DNA of 64,000 bases from Pseudoduganella flava (lineage in GTDB: Bacteria > Pseudomonadota > Gammaproteobacteria > Burkholderiales > Burkholderiaceae_D), in NCBI RefSeq assembly GCF_007830495.1, contig NZ_VLKW01000003.1:186001-250000 (forward strand), written 5' to 3'. Shown one piece after another: positions 1 to 8,509 of this stretch (its first letter is position 1; every line of letters begins with the position of its first letter). A program made the translations under genes and the position numbers. The notes under the pieces are model-generated. The model was not told the DNA's origin. It did no database searches and saw only the letters and a list, made by a program, of their open reading frames with translations.

Positions 1-69
1 AACTGCGCCGCGCCTTGCCGGCGGCGCCCCGCGGCCAGTAGGCGCCGGTAATTGGCGCCCCACCTCGAA

Positions 70-98
70 TTAATAAATCCACAATCGGATGCTATACT
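70..98 (+). promoter_or_regulatory. candidate sigma-70 promoter for the sugar operon
   Basis: A TATACT hexamer at 93-98 lies 17 bases downstream of TTAATA at 70-75, a weak -35. It is the best promoter-like pair in the 231 bases before the first gene and would leave a leader of about 125 bases. A small open frame starting at 119 falls in that leader and looks like chance. Nothing else was recognised in 1-231. Confidence 0.4.
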
Positions 99-231
99 AG
101 TCATTTTCTTACGGAAACATGCGCTTGCGCTGCCCCGTCATCTGCGGCGGGTATCTCCGCAACGCCTCCGCGGCCGGCCGGTCGCAGCGCTCATCCCCTG
201 AACAGATTAGCCGGATAATCGAATACCTATC

Positions 232-2244
232 ATGTCGAACACCTCAGCTGCGAGCCTGCGACGACTGGCCACACGGGTCTTGCCGTGGCTCCTGGCAGTA
301 AATCTCGCGCTTCTGCTTTTTTTCCTGGTGTTTGACTACCAGACGATATTCCATTCCGATACGGCGGTACGTAACCTGCTGGCGCAGGAAATCATCGAGA
401 CTGGCCGCTACTTCCCGCCCGAATGGAATTACGCCAACGGCGACCTGTGGGTACTGTTCACTCACACGTTCGTGCTGCCGTTCCTGCCGCTCCTGCCGAA
501 CGGCTTCGGCCTGCACATATTGTCCGACCTGATCACGGCGGCGTTGATCGTGGCGGGCGGCGGCCTGTTCATCAAGCTGCTGGACGTCTCCGGCACGGCC
601 CGCCTCGCCGCGCTGTGCGTCCTCACCGCGGGCATTTCCATCCTGATGGCCGAACACGTGTACGGCCAGGGCGCGTACGGTTCGATGTTCTATTCCGGCG
701 CCTTCCTGCTGTTCTGTTACTGGCGCACGCTGTATGAGGACAGCCGTCCGCTCGCGTGGGCTGGCGCGACCCTGCTGATCGCGCTGCTGCTGTTCTGGTC
801 CAATCCGTTGCGGGCCGCCGTCATGTATGCACTGCCGCTGCTGGCCGCCGCAGTCACCGTTGCACGCCTGCCGGCTGCCCGCGCCTATCGCCACTGGCGC
901 GCAGCGCTCGCGTTCGCCGCCGGCAGCGCCGTCGGAGTGCTGCTGCATATCGTCACGCTGAAGACAGTACAGAATTTGCCGAGCCCGCCGCTGCAGTGGT
1001 TGGATTTCGACGGCATGCTCCACAGTGTCAAGGTGGTCCTCGAGGGCTTGCTGCTGCTCTTCGACGGCACGCCCCGCTGGGATTCGACCGTGACGAGCCC
1101 CCTCGGTGCGTATCGCCTGCTGCGGCTGCTCGCAGCGCTGGCCCTGCTGTGGCTGATGCCGCGGGCGCTGGGGCGACTGCTCCGCTCGGAGCATCCCGCC
1201 CGCCTGTACTGTGCGGTGTTCACCGCGACGGCAGCAGCCCTGCCGCTGCTGCTCCTGCTCACTACGACGCTGGCCGACATGGGCAGCCCGGATGGCGCGG
1301 TCCGCTACCTCGTCCCGTCCCTGCTATGCATGCTGCTGATCTTTGCCGCGCTGGCCGTGGATGGCTTGCACCTGTCGTCGCGCGAGCGCATCGCCTGTCT
1401 CGCGGTCGTCACCGCGCTCGCCAGCAGTGCGGCCATCGCCTATACCTTCCCGTACCGGCTGTTCTTCCTCCAGCCGCCGGCGCTCAAGCTGCCGACCCAG
1501 GCGGCGCGCCTGGTCGCGTTCCTGCAGCAGAACGGCCTGCGCTACGGCTATTCGACGTTCTGGAACGCGGGCAAGCTGACCGTGCTGAGCGCCCATGGCG
1601 TGCGGATCCGCCAGGTCAATTTCGAGCACGGATTGCCGATGCCGATGCGCAAGCTATCCTCCAATCGCTGGTACGACCCCGACTATTTCCACGGCGAGAC
1701 GTTCCTTCTGCTGCAGGACAATGAACTCCAATCGGCAGACCTGCCGTTGCTCGCGCAGCGCCTGGGCGAACCCGTGCGCACGCTACGCTTCGAGGACTGG
1801 ACCGTCATCGTCTATCGCCGCAACATCGCCGAGCTAAGCGAATGGGACCGCGGCGCACGCCAGCCGATCGACTATGCCGTCACGGAGCATACGCCCCACC
1901 AGCTCGGCACGTTCGACGGTACCCGCCTCGTCGCGCCTCCCGGTGCGGCGGGCGCGCTGCATTTCGGCCCCTTCCGGGTACTCGTCCCCGGCAGTTATGT
2001 CGTCACGTTCGATATCGACACGAGCGGCGACGGCGCCGCCGGCTTCGGCACCGTCGATGTGACGGCAAGCGGTGGCACACGCACCCTCGCGCGGCAGGAA
2101 ATCACTGCAACCGGACCGCACCGCATCGCGCTGCGCGTCGACACCACCACGGTACTGGGCGCGGTGGAATTTCGCGTCTTCACCAACGGCAAGGGCCGCA
2201 TCGCAATCAGCAACGTGCGCCTCGAACGCGCCCGCGCACCATAA
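232..2244 (+). CDS. GT-C-like polytopic membrane protein with C-terminal soluble domain
   Basis: A 670-residue integral membrane protein with roughly ten hydrophobic segments over residues 18-440. A conserved first periplasmic loop carries an FHSD motif, of the kind that holds the acidic residue in GT-C glycosyltransferases. After the membrane part comes a soluble region, and the last ~120 residues look like a beta-rich domain. A paralogue at 5133-6806 shares the first loop, the YGQ motif and the stretch ending in the FEDW motif, but lacks that last domain. The gene opens a sugar operon and is followed 23 bases later by the GT2 gene. I infer it transfers a lipid-linked sugar such as Fuc4NAc at the outer face of the inner membrane. 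Acceptor and family are not established by the sequence. No strong ribosome-binding site precedes the ATG. Confidence 0.6.
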   Translation: MSNTSAASLRRLATRVLPWLLAVNLALLLFFLVFDYQTIFHSDTAVRNLLAQEIIETGRYFPPEWNYANGDLWVLFTHTFVLPFLPLLPNGFGLHILSDLITAALIVAGGGLFIKLLDVSGTARLAALCVLTAGISILMAEHVYGQGAYGSMFYSGAFLLFCYWRTLYEDSRPLAWAGATLLIALLLFWSNPLRAAVMYALPLLAAAVTVARLPAARAYRHWRAALAFAAGSAVGVLLHIVTLKTVQNLPSPPLQWLDFDGMLHSVKVVLEGLLLLFDGTPRWDSTVTSPLGAYRLLRLLAALALLWLMPRALGRLLRSEHPARLYCAVFTATAAALPLLLLLTTTLADMGSPDGAVRYLVPSLLCMLLIFAALAVDGLHLSSRERIACLAVVTALASSAAIAYTFPYRLFFLQPPALKLPTQAARLVAFLQQNGLRYGYSTFWNAGKLTVLSAHGVRIRQVNFEHGLPMPMRKLSSNRWYDPDYFHGETFLLLQDNELQSADLPLLAQRLGEPVRTLRFEDWTVIVYRRNIAELSEWDRGARQPIDYAVTEHTPHQLGTFDGTRLVAPPGAAGALHFGPFRVLVPGSYVVTFDIDTSGDGAAGFGTVDVTASGGTRTLARQEITATGPHRIALRVDTTTVLGAVEFRVFTNGKGRIAISNVRLERARAP

Positions 2245-2267
2245 AGCATCACCAAGAGAGAGAAAGC

Positions 2268-3215
2268 ATGGAGCACCCCCTGATATCCGTCGTCATCCCT
2301 GTCTACCGGGCCGAAAAGATCCTCGACGAACTGTATCGCCGCCTCAGGAACGCCCTCGAGACCGTATCCCCCCACTTCGAGATCGTACTGGTCGAGGACT
2401 GCGGCCCGGACCGCTCGTGGGACGTGATCGAACGCCTCGCCGCCGCCGACCCGCGCGTGATCGGCCTGCAGTTCTCGCGCAACTTCGGCCAGCATTACGG
2501 CATCACCGCGGGGCTCGACCGCTGCCGCGGCGACTGGGTCGTCGTGATGGACTGCGACCTGCAGGATGCGCCGGAAGAGATCCCGCGCCTGTACGCGAAG
2601 GCGCAGGAAGGCTACGACGTGGTGCTGGCGCTGCGCGGCGAGCGCCGCGACCCGCTCGTCAAGCGCGCCACCTCGTGGCTGTTCTACCGCATCTTCAGCT
2701 ACCTGGCCGACATCGACTTCGATGGCGACAGCGGCAACTTCCGCATCATGTCGCGCAAGGTCGTCAACAACTTCACGAAGATGCGCGAGCAGCTGCGCTT
2801 CTTCGGCGGCCACGTGCAGTGGATGGGCTTCCCCACCACCGGCATCCGCGTGCAGCACGCCGAACGCCTGGAAGGCACGTCGAGCTACACGTTCGCCAAG
2901 CTGTTCAAGCTGGCCGCGGACACGATCATCGCGTATTCGGACAAGCCGCTGCGCATGGCCGCGCGCCTGGGCCTGACGATGGCCGGCGTCTCCTTCGTGT
3001 TCGGCAGTTTCATCCTGGGCCGCGCGCTGGTGCAGGGTTCGCCGGTGCCGGGCTGGAGCAGTCTGATCGTCTCGCTGTACTTCATCGGCGGCCTGATCAT
3101 CGGCATCCTCGGCATCATCGGCATCTACCTGGGCAAGACGTTCGACGAGGCGAAGAAGCGGCCGCTGTACATCGTGCGGCGCATCACGCCCAATGGCGGG
3201 CCAAGCGATGATTAA
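2268..3215 (+). CDS. GT2 family membrane-anchored glycosyltransferase (GtrB/ArnC/DPM1-like)
   Basis: 315 residues. The N-terminus has the GT-A opening ISVVIPVYR, a VEDCGPDRS stretch and the metal/nucleotide motif DCDLQD at about residues 95-100. The central part has SGNFR, typical of polyprenyl-phosphate glycosyltransferases. Two hydrophobic helices near residues 228-250 and 265-290 anchor it in the inner membrane. Proteins of this build load a sugar from a nucleotide donor onto undecaprenyl phosphate on the cytoplasmic side. A GAGAGA purine tract precedes the ATG at 2268. The longer upstream open frame belongs to the antecedent gene's shadow. Its neighbours make dTDP-Fuc4NAc, so the likely donor is that sugar, but this is an inference. 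Confidence 0.8.
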   Translation: MEHPLISVVIPVYRAEKILDELYRRLRNALETVSPHFEIVLVEDCGPDRSWDVIERLAAADPRVIGLQFSRNFGQHYGITAGLDRCRGDWVVVMDCDLQDAPEEIPRLYAKAQEGYDVVLALRGERRDPLVKRATSWLFYRIFSYLADIDFDGDSGNFRIMSRKVVNNFTKMREQLRFFGGHVQWMGFPTTGIRVQHAERLEGTSSYTFAKLFKLAADTIIAYSDKPLRMAARLGLTMAGVSFVFGSFILGRALVQGSPVPGWSSLIVSLYFIGGLIIGILGIIGIYLGKTFDEAKKRPLYIVRRITPNGGPSDD

Positions 3216-3900
3216 ATCGGCACCGTACGACAGCGCGGCCTTCGGCATGCCGGCCTGGGAGATCGCCGAGTACACGGCCGCCACCCTCGCAGCGGCCGAC
3301 GGCATGCCCGGCCTGCAGACGATCAAGGTCGAGCCGCTGGCCGACAAGGCGCTGCTGCAGCGCCACGGCTTCCATTACTGCGACACGCTGCTGGCCACCC
3401 GCGCCGGCGCGGCGCGGCTGCGCCCCGTCGCGCCGCGCGCCGGCCTGACGATCGCGCGTATCGACGCCGGCCATGCCGACGCCGCAGCCGCGCTGGCGAT
3501 CTGCCATGGCGCGTTCGCGCACGGCCGCTTCCACCGCGACTACCAGCTGCCGCGCGCGGGCGCCGACGTGCGCTACGACAACTGGCTGCGCCAGCTGCTC
3601 GCAGCCGGCAATGTCTGGGGTCTGTATGCGGACGGGCTGCTGTCCGGCTTCATCGGCCACAGCGGTGCATGCCTCGTGCTGCACGCGGTCGCCGCCGAAT
3701 GCCGTGGCCAGGGCCTCGCCAAACATTGGTGGCACCTGGCCGCGAGCGAATTGTTCGCGGCCGGCCATGCCGAGGTCACCAGTTCCATCTCGGCCGCGAA
3801 CGTGGCCATCATGAACCTGTACGCATCGCTCGGCTTCGCGTTCGACCACCCACAGGACGTTTACCACCGCATCGTGCCACAGGCAAAGGAGCCGACATGA
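3208..3900 (+). CDS. wecD: dTDP-4-amino-4,6-dideoxygalactose N-acetyltransferase (WecD/RffC-like)
   Basis: A GNAT-fold acetyltransferase of about 230 residues. The acetyl-CoA loop is visible as ECRGQGLAKH near residue 170, followed by the N-V-A-I-M-N-L-Y segment usual at the end of the GNAT fold. The first ~75 residues form the extra N-terminal domain seen in WecD. It is placed directly before the matching WecE aminotransferase and overlaps it by four bases (ATGA). Together they would convert dTDP-4-keto-6-deoxyglucose to dTDP-Fuc4NAc in the cytoplasm. I chose the ATG at 3208, which overlaps the GT2 stop. An in-frame ATG five codons earlier (3193) is possible. rmlA and rmlB, needed upstream in the pathway, are not in the window. 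Confidence 0.8.
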   Translation: MIKSAPYDSAAFGMPAWEIAEYTAATLAAADGMPGLQTIKVEPLADKALLQRHGFHYCDTLLATRAGAARLRPVAPRAGLTIARIDAGHADAAAALAICHGAFAHGRFHRDYQLPRAGADVRYDNWLRQLLAAGNVWGLYADGLLSGFIGHSGACLVLHAVAAECRGQGLAKHWWHLAASELFAAGHAEVTSSISAANVAIMNLYASLGFAFDHPQDVYHRIVPQAKEPT

Positions 3901-5033
3901 CGACAACCGCGCACATTCCCTTCAACAAACCGTTCATGACGGGCCGCGAGCTGTGGTACATCGCGCAGGCGCATACCAACGGCCACCTGTCCGGCGACGG
4001 CGCGTTCACCAAGCGCTGCCACGGCTGGCTGGAGCAGAAGGCCGGCAGCCGCCGCGCGCTGCTGACGCACTCGTGCACCGCCGCGCTGGAGATGGCGGCG
4101 CTGCTGGCCGACCTGCGCGAAGGCGACGAAGTCATCATGCCGTCGTACACGTTCGTCTCGACCGCCAACGCGTTCGCGCTGCGCGGCGCTGTGCCCGTGT
4201 TCGTCGACATCCGGCCCGATACGCTGAACATCGACGAGACGAAGATCGAGGCCACGATCACGCCGCGCACGCGGATGATCGTGCCGGTGCACTACGCCGG
4301 CGTGGCCTGCGAGATGGACACGATCATGGACATCGCGCGCCGTCACAACCTGCTCGTCGTCGAGGATGCGGCGCAGGGCATCATGTCCACCTACAAGGGC
4401 CGCGCGCTCGGTTCGATCGGCCACATGGGCGCGTACTCGTTCCACGAGACGAAGAACATCATCGCCGGCGAAGGCGGCGCGTTGCTGGTCAACGACCCGG
4501 TGTATGCGGAACGGGCGGAGATCATCCGCGAGAAAGGCACCAACCGCAGCCAGTTCTTCCGCGGCCAGGTCGACAAGTACACCTGGGTCGACATCGGCTC
4601 CTCGTACCTGCCCGGCGAAGTGATCGCCGCGTTCCTGTGGGCGCAGATGGAGGAAGCCGACAGCATCACGACGCGCCGCCTGGCCCTGTGGCACCAGTAC
4701 GACGAGCTGCTCGCGCCGCTGGAAGAGCGCGGCCTGCTGCGCCGCCCGCGCGTGCCGGCCGACTGCGTACACAACGCCCACATGTACTACATCCTGCTCG
4801 ATTCGCTGGAGCAGCGCACCCGCGTGATCGCGAGCCTGAAGCAGCAGGGCATCTCGAGCGTGTTCCATTATGTGCCGCTGCACAGCGCGCCGGCAGGCCT
4901 GCGCCACGCGCGCGCGCACGGCGAGCTGCCGCATACCGACGGCCTGTCCGAGCGGCTGCTGCGGCTGCCGCTGTGGGTCGGCCTGGAAGAGCACCTGCCG
5001 CGCGTCGTGACGGCGCTGAAGGAAGCGCTGTAA
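3897..5033 (+). CDS. wecE: dTDP-4-amino-4,6-dideoxygalactose transaminase (WecE/RffA)
   Basis: 378 residues, the usual WecE length. It is a DegT/DnrJ/EryC1 PLP aminotransferase. The PLP lysine is in SFHETKN (about K186) and the cofactor aspartate in VVEDAAQG (about D157). Long stretches match the enterobacterial WecE pattern as I remember it, for example PSYTFVSTANAF, VPVHYAGVACEMDTI, EKGTNRSQFFRGQVDKYTW and ERLLRLPL. The reaction transfers the amino group of glutamate to dTDP-4-keto-6-deoxy-D-glucose. The ATG at 3897 overlaps the wecD stop, and the longer upstream reading is a wecD shadow. An intrinsic terminator follows at 5056. Confidence 0.93.
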   Translation: MTTTAHIPFNKPFMTGRELWYIAQAHTNGHLSGDGAFTKRCHGWLEQKAGSRRALLTHSCTAALEMAALLADLREGDEVIMPSYTFVSTANAFALRGAVPVFVDIRPDTLNIDETKIEATITPRTRMIVPVHYAGVACEMDTIMDIARRHNLLVVEDAAQGIMSTYKGRALGSIGHMGAYSFHETKNIIAGEGGALLVNDPVYAERAEIIREKGTNRSQFFRGQVDKYTWVDIGSSYLPGEVIAAFLWAQMEEADSITTRRLALWHQYDELLAPLEERGLLRRPRVPADCVHNAHMYYILLDSLEQRTRVIASLKQQGISSVFHYVPLHSAPAGLRHARAHGELPHTDGLSERLLRLPLWVGLEEHLPRVVTALKEAL

Positions 5034-5055
5034 CGAGCCGGAGGTGGCGAAGGAG

Positions 5056-5078
5056 AAGCGGGCCGCGGCCCGCTTTTC
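5056..5078 (+). terminator. intrinsic terminator after wecE
   Basis: A perfect 18-base palindrome, AGCGGGCCGCGGCCCGCT at 5057-5074, followed by a short T run. It would end most transcripts of the 232-5033 operon before the second GT-C-like gene, although the T-tract is short enough to allow read-through. Confidence 0.75.
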
Positions 5079-5132
5079 GTTTGGGCGGCCCACAACCTGT
5101 TTTCCATTGTCCCGGCTGTCGGGGATAATGCC

Positions 5133-6806
5133 ATGTCTCCACGCACACGAACAATGCGCCATCACGATCCCCACCACCCGACCTGGCTGCGCACCCTCCT
5201 GCCGGTCCTGTTTGCCGTCAACGTCGCCCTGCTGCTGTTCTTCCTGGCGTTCGACTACCAGCTGATCTTCCATTCCGATTCGGCGATCAAGAATCTGCTT
5301 GCGCAGGAAATCGTCGAGACTCATCGCTTCTTCCCACCCGACTGGACCTATGTGAACAAGGACCTGTGGGTGCTGTACGGCCAGGCGCTGGTGCTGCCGC
5401 TGCTGGCGTTCATGCCGAACGGGTATAGCGCGCACGCCGTGGCGACAGCCCTGTCGGCCGCGCTGGTGCTGACGAGCGGCTGGCTGCTGACGCGCATGCT
5501 GGGGGCATCCCGCACGGCCACGTGGGTCGCGCTGCTGGTGCTGAGCTCCGGGCTGTCGCTCAGCATGGCGGAACACATCTATGGCCAGAGCGCCTACGAG
5601 GTGATGTTCTGGCTCGGCGTGCTGCTGTTGTACGGTTACTGGGCGCACCTGCAACCGGGTGCGCGGCACGGCGCGGGCGTGCTGGTGGCCGCCATGGCCG
5701 TCGTCGTCTGCTGGAGCAATCCGCAGCGTGCCCTCGTGTTCTACCTGCTGCCGTTGCTGGCGGCGGCATGGGCCCTGCGCAATGCCGGCCGCGCATCCGG
5801 CGCTGCCCATCCGCCGCTCCGGCACGGTCGCACGGTGCGCCTGTTCCTGCTCGCTTCCGTGGCCGGCATGGCACTGTATGGCTACACGATGCACGGCGCG
5901 CACAATGCGTCGGCCGTCAACCACGTGGTGTGGCGCGACCTGCAGGGCATGGGCAGCAACCTGCTGTCGATGTTCCGCGGCGTGCTGCTGGTGCTGGACG
6001 GCCTGCCGCAACCGGACAGCCGCGTCACGACGGCCGAAGGCCTGTATGCGATGGTGCGGCTGCTGGCCGCCGCCGCCGCGCTGTACCTGGTGCCGCGCGC
6101 GCTGCTGCGCATGCTGGGCGATGCGGCGCCGGGGCGGCTGTTCTGCGCCACGTTCGTCGGCACCGCGCTGGCGCTGAACCTCCTGCCGCTGCTGACGACG
6201 TCGCTGACGGACCCGAACAATCCGGACTCGATCCGCTACCTGACGCCGTCACTGCTGTCGATGCTCGTGATCTTTGCCGTCGCTACCGTCGACACGGCCG
6301 ATACGTGGGCCGTACGCCGCCGCGCCGGCGTGCTGACGCTGGCGGTACTGGCGACGAGCGCACCGACCTCGTACCTGTTCCCGTACGTGCAGACATACGG
6401 CATGCCGACCACCCGGCTGGCGTCGACGGCTGAAACGCGCGTGATGGCCTTCCTGCGCCAGCAGGGCCTGCGCTACGGCTATGCGACGTTCTGGCATGCC
6501 GGCAAGATTACCGTGCTGAGCGACCACGCCGTGCGGATCCGCCCGGTGGAGATCGTGAACGGGATGCCGACGCCGTCGCACTGGCTGTCGTCGCGCCGCT
6601 GGTACACGCCTGGCTACTACCAGGGCCCGACCTTCCTGCTGTTGCGCAAGGGCGATCCGGCCGTGGATACCGCCGCCCTTGCCGCCCGGCTGGGTACGCG
6701 GGTGCGCGTGCTGGCGTTCGAGGACTGGCAGATCGCCGTGTTCGACGTGAACCTCGCGAACCTGCCAGCGTGGCCCGCGGCGCTTGGGCCAGTGCGCATA
6801 CCTTGA
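5133..6806 (+). CDS. GT-C-like polytopic membrane protein, short paralogue
   Basis: 557 residues with about ten hydrophobic segments. It aligns along its length with the 670-residue protein at 232-2244: the same FDYQ.IFHSD.A opening loop, the NLLAQEI(I/V)ET segment, the EH(V/I)YGQ motif, the RYL(V/T)PSLL(C/S)ML segment and the FEDW motif near the end. It stops where the longer paralogue continues into its C-terminal beta-rich domain. GGGGA about eight bases before the ATG at 5133 supports this start; a second ATG lies at 5154. It is probably a second glycosyltransferase or accessory factor of the same surface-glycan pathway. A shared terminator follows. Confidence 0.6.
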   Translation: MSPRTRTMRHHDPHHPTWLRTLLPVLFAVNVALLLFFLAFDYQLIFHSDSAIKNLLAQEIVETHRFFPPDWTYVNKDLWVLYGQALVLPLLAFMPNGYSAHAVATALSAALVLTSGWLLTRMLGASRTATWVALLVLSSGLSLSMAEHIYGQSAYEVMFWLGVLLLYGYWAHLQPGARHGAGVLVAAMAVVVCWSNPQRALVFYLLPLLAAAWALRNAGRASGAAHPPLRHGRTVRLFLLASVAGMALYGYTMHGAHNASAVNHVVWRDLQGMGSNLLSMFRGVLLVLDGLPQPDSRVTTAEGLYAMVRLLAAAAALYLVPRALLRMLGDAAPGRLFCATFVGTALALNLLPLLTTSLTDPNNPDSIRYLTPSLLSMLVIFAVATVDTADTWAVRRRAGVLTLAVLATSAPTSYLFPYVQTYGMPTTRLASTAETRVMAFLRQQGLRYGYATFWHAGKITVLSDHAVRIRPVEIVNGMPTPSHWLSSRRWYTPGYYQGPTFLLLRKGDPAVDTAALAARLGTRVRVLAFEDWQIAVFDVNLANLPAWPAALGPVRIP

Positions 6807-6826
6807 GCCCCGGCTGATGCGGGCGT

Positions 6827-6858
6827 AAAAAAAGCGGACCGCCGGTCCGCTTTTTTTT
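6827..6858. terminator. bidirectional intrinsic terminator
   Basis: A-run, AGCGGACC stem at 6833-6840, three-base loop GCC, GGTCCGCT at 6844-6851, then a T-run to 6858. The poly-A on one side and poly-T on the other allow it to stop both the plus-strand gene ending at 6806 and the minus-strand helicase gene ending at 6870. Confidence 0.9.
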
Positions 6859-6869
6859 CATCCGCTGCC

Positions 6870-8339
6870 TTACTCCTTGCGCAACCCACCCAGCAACGCC
6901 GCCACCTTCTGCTTCGGCTTCGCGGCCGACGGCGCCGGCGCAACGGATGCCGTCGCACCCGCGGGCCCACGGCTCGGCTCATACGGCTTCAGGAACCAAG
7001 GATCGATCTTGTCGCGCCGCGGTGCCATCGGGCGGCCGCCGCGGTCCGGGCGTTCGCCACGTTCGGGGCGCTCGCTCCGTTCGCTGCGTTCGCCACGCTC
7101 CGGGCGTGCCGACGCGCGCCGTTCGCCGTGGCGCTGCTCGCCGCCGCGGCCGGACGGGTTGAAGCCTTCCAGCGCGCCGCGCTTGATGGTCTGCTTGATC
7201 AGCTTCTCGATGTCGGCCAGCAGGCGCTCGTCCTTGTCCGAATAGATCGAGATCGCATCGCCCGAGGCGCCGGCACGACCCGTGCGGCCGATGCGGTGCA
7301 CGTAGTCTTCCGCGTTGTACGGCAGGTCGTAGTTGATCACGCACGGCAGGTCAGAGATGTCCAGGCCGCGCGCGGCCACGTCGGTCGCCACCAGCACGTC
7401 GATCTCGCCGCGCTTGAACGCTTCCAGCGCGGCCATGCGCTCCTGCTGCGTCTTGTCGCCGTGGATCGCGGAAGCCTTCATGCCTTCCTGTTCCAGGCCG
7501 CGGGCCAGGCGCGAGGCGCCGATCTTCGTGTTCGAAAACACGATCACCTGCTTCATCTCGCGCTGGCGCAGAATGTAGGCGACGGCGTCGCGCTTGTGCT
7601 CTTCCGAAACCTTGTAGACCACCTGCGTGACCTTGTCGGCCGTCGCGTTGCTGCGCGCCACCTCGATCGTCACCGGGTTGGTCAGGAAGCTGTTCGCCAG
7701 CTTCTTGATCTCGGGTGAGAACGTGGCCGAGAACATCAGGTTCTGGCGCTGCTTCGGCAGCAGGTTGATGATGCGCTGCAGGTCGGGCAGGAAGCCCATG
7801 TCCAGCATGCGGTCCGCTTCGTCCATCACCAGCATCTGCACCTGCGACAGCGAGATGCTCTTCTGCTCCACGTGGTCGAGCAGGCGGCCCGGCGTGGCGA
7901 TGACGATCTCGACGCCGCCGCGCATGATCTGCGCCTGCGGCTTGATGTCGACACCGCCGTACACGACGGTCGAACGCAGCGGCGTGTGCTTGCAGTAGTT
8001 GGCGACGTTTTCCGCCACCTGCACCGCCAGCTCGCGGGTCGGCGTCAACACCAGCGCGCGCACCGGATGGCGCGCCGGGCTCATGCTCGTGTTCGCATGC
8101 GCCAGCAGCAGCTGGATGATCGGCAGCGAGAAGCCCGCCGTCTTGCCCGTGCCCGTCTGGGCCGCGCCCATCACGTCGCGTCCCTGCAACACCACCGGAA
8201 TGGCCTGCGCCTGGATCGGGGTCGGATGTTCGTAGCCTTGATCCGTCAGCGCCTGCAGGATCGCAGGCGACAGGCCGAAGTCGGAGAAACGCACCTGGGC
8301 GGGCGTCGCAGGCTGGGCGGTTGTTTCGATGTCTGACAT
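6870..8339 (-). CDS. rhlE: DEAD-box ATP-dependent RNA helicase, RhlE type
   Basis: 489 residues from the ATG at 8339. All helicase motifs are readable in order: an FxxFGL opening with a Q motif (PTPIQ), AQTGTGKT, PTRELA, TPGRLLDH, DEADRMLDMGF, SAT, then ARGLD and HRIGRTGR in the second RecA domain. The tail after about residue 385 is a basic, low-complexity stretch with repeated (S/P)ERGER units and RGG-like pieces, typical of RhlE RNA-binding tails. It unwinds RNA in ribosome assembly, decay or cold adaptation. Upstream in-frame ATGs at 8369 and 8444 exist but add residues unlike the family. The gene diverges from the diguanylate cyclase gene. Confidence 0.9.
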   Translation of the reverse strand: MSDIETTAQPATPAQVRFSDFGLSPAILQALTDQGYEHPTPIQAQAIPVVLQGRDVMGAAQTGTGKTAGFSLPIIQLLLAHANTSMSPARHPVRALVLTPTRELAVQVAENVANYCKHTPLRSTVVYGGVDIKPQAQIMRGGVEIVIATPGRLLDHVEQKSISLSQVQMLVMDEADRMLDMGFLPDLQRIINLLPKQRQNLMFSATFSPEIKKLANSFLTNPVTIEVARSNATADKVTQVVYKVSEEHKRDAVAYILRQREMKQVIVFSNTKIGASRLARGLEQEGMKASAIHGDKTQQERMAALEAFKRGEIDVLVATDVAARGLDISDLPCVINYDLPYNAEDYVHRIGRTGRAGASGDAISIYSDKDERLLADIEKLIKQTIKRGALEGFNPSGRGGEQRHGERRASARPERGERSERSERPERGERPDRGGRPMAPRRDKIDPWFLKPYEPSRGPAGATASVAPAPSAAKPKQKVAALLGGLRKE

Positions 8340-8497
8340 AAATGAGAGGTCGGGGCTCGAAGCCACCATACTTTCCGATAAAAAACGCTGCAGCGGCCAG
8401 AACGGCCAACCCCGGATAATACCTGTTTCGGGCGAGACACGCACAAAATCGCCGTCCGCAGCCCTTTGTTATTGCATAAATGGAATGGGAGTTCTCT

Positions 8498-8503
8498 TAT
8501 AAT
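8498..8503 (+). promoter_or_regulatory. consensus -10 box just upstream of the diguanylate cyclase start
   Basis: A perfect TATAAT at 8498-8503 ends six bases before the chosen ATG at 8510. TTGCAT at 8472-8477 is a poor -35 with 20-base spacing. If this is the real -10 element, transcription would start at or next to the ATG and the mRNA would be nearly leaderless. The GGGGG between box and ATG could instead be a ribosome-binding site on a longer message. Confidence 0.45.
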
Positions 8504-8509
8504 CGGGGG

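Noticed and set aside
119..301. Small open frame before the first gene
   Set aside because: No ribosome-binding site, composition unlike a protein, and it overlaps the start of the membrane protein in another frame.
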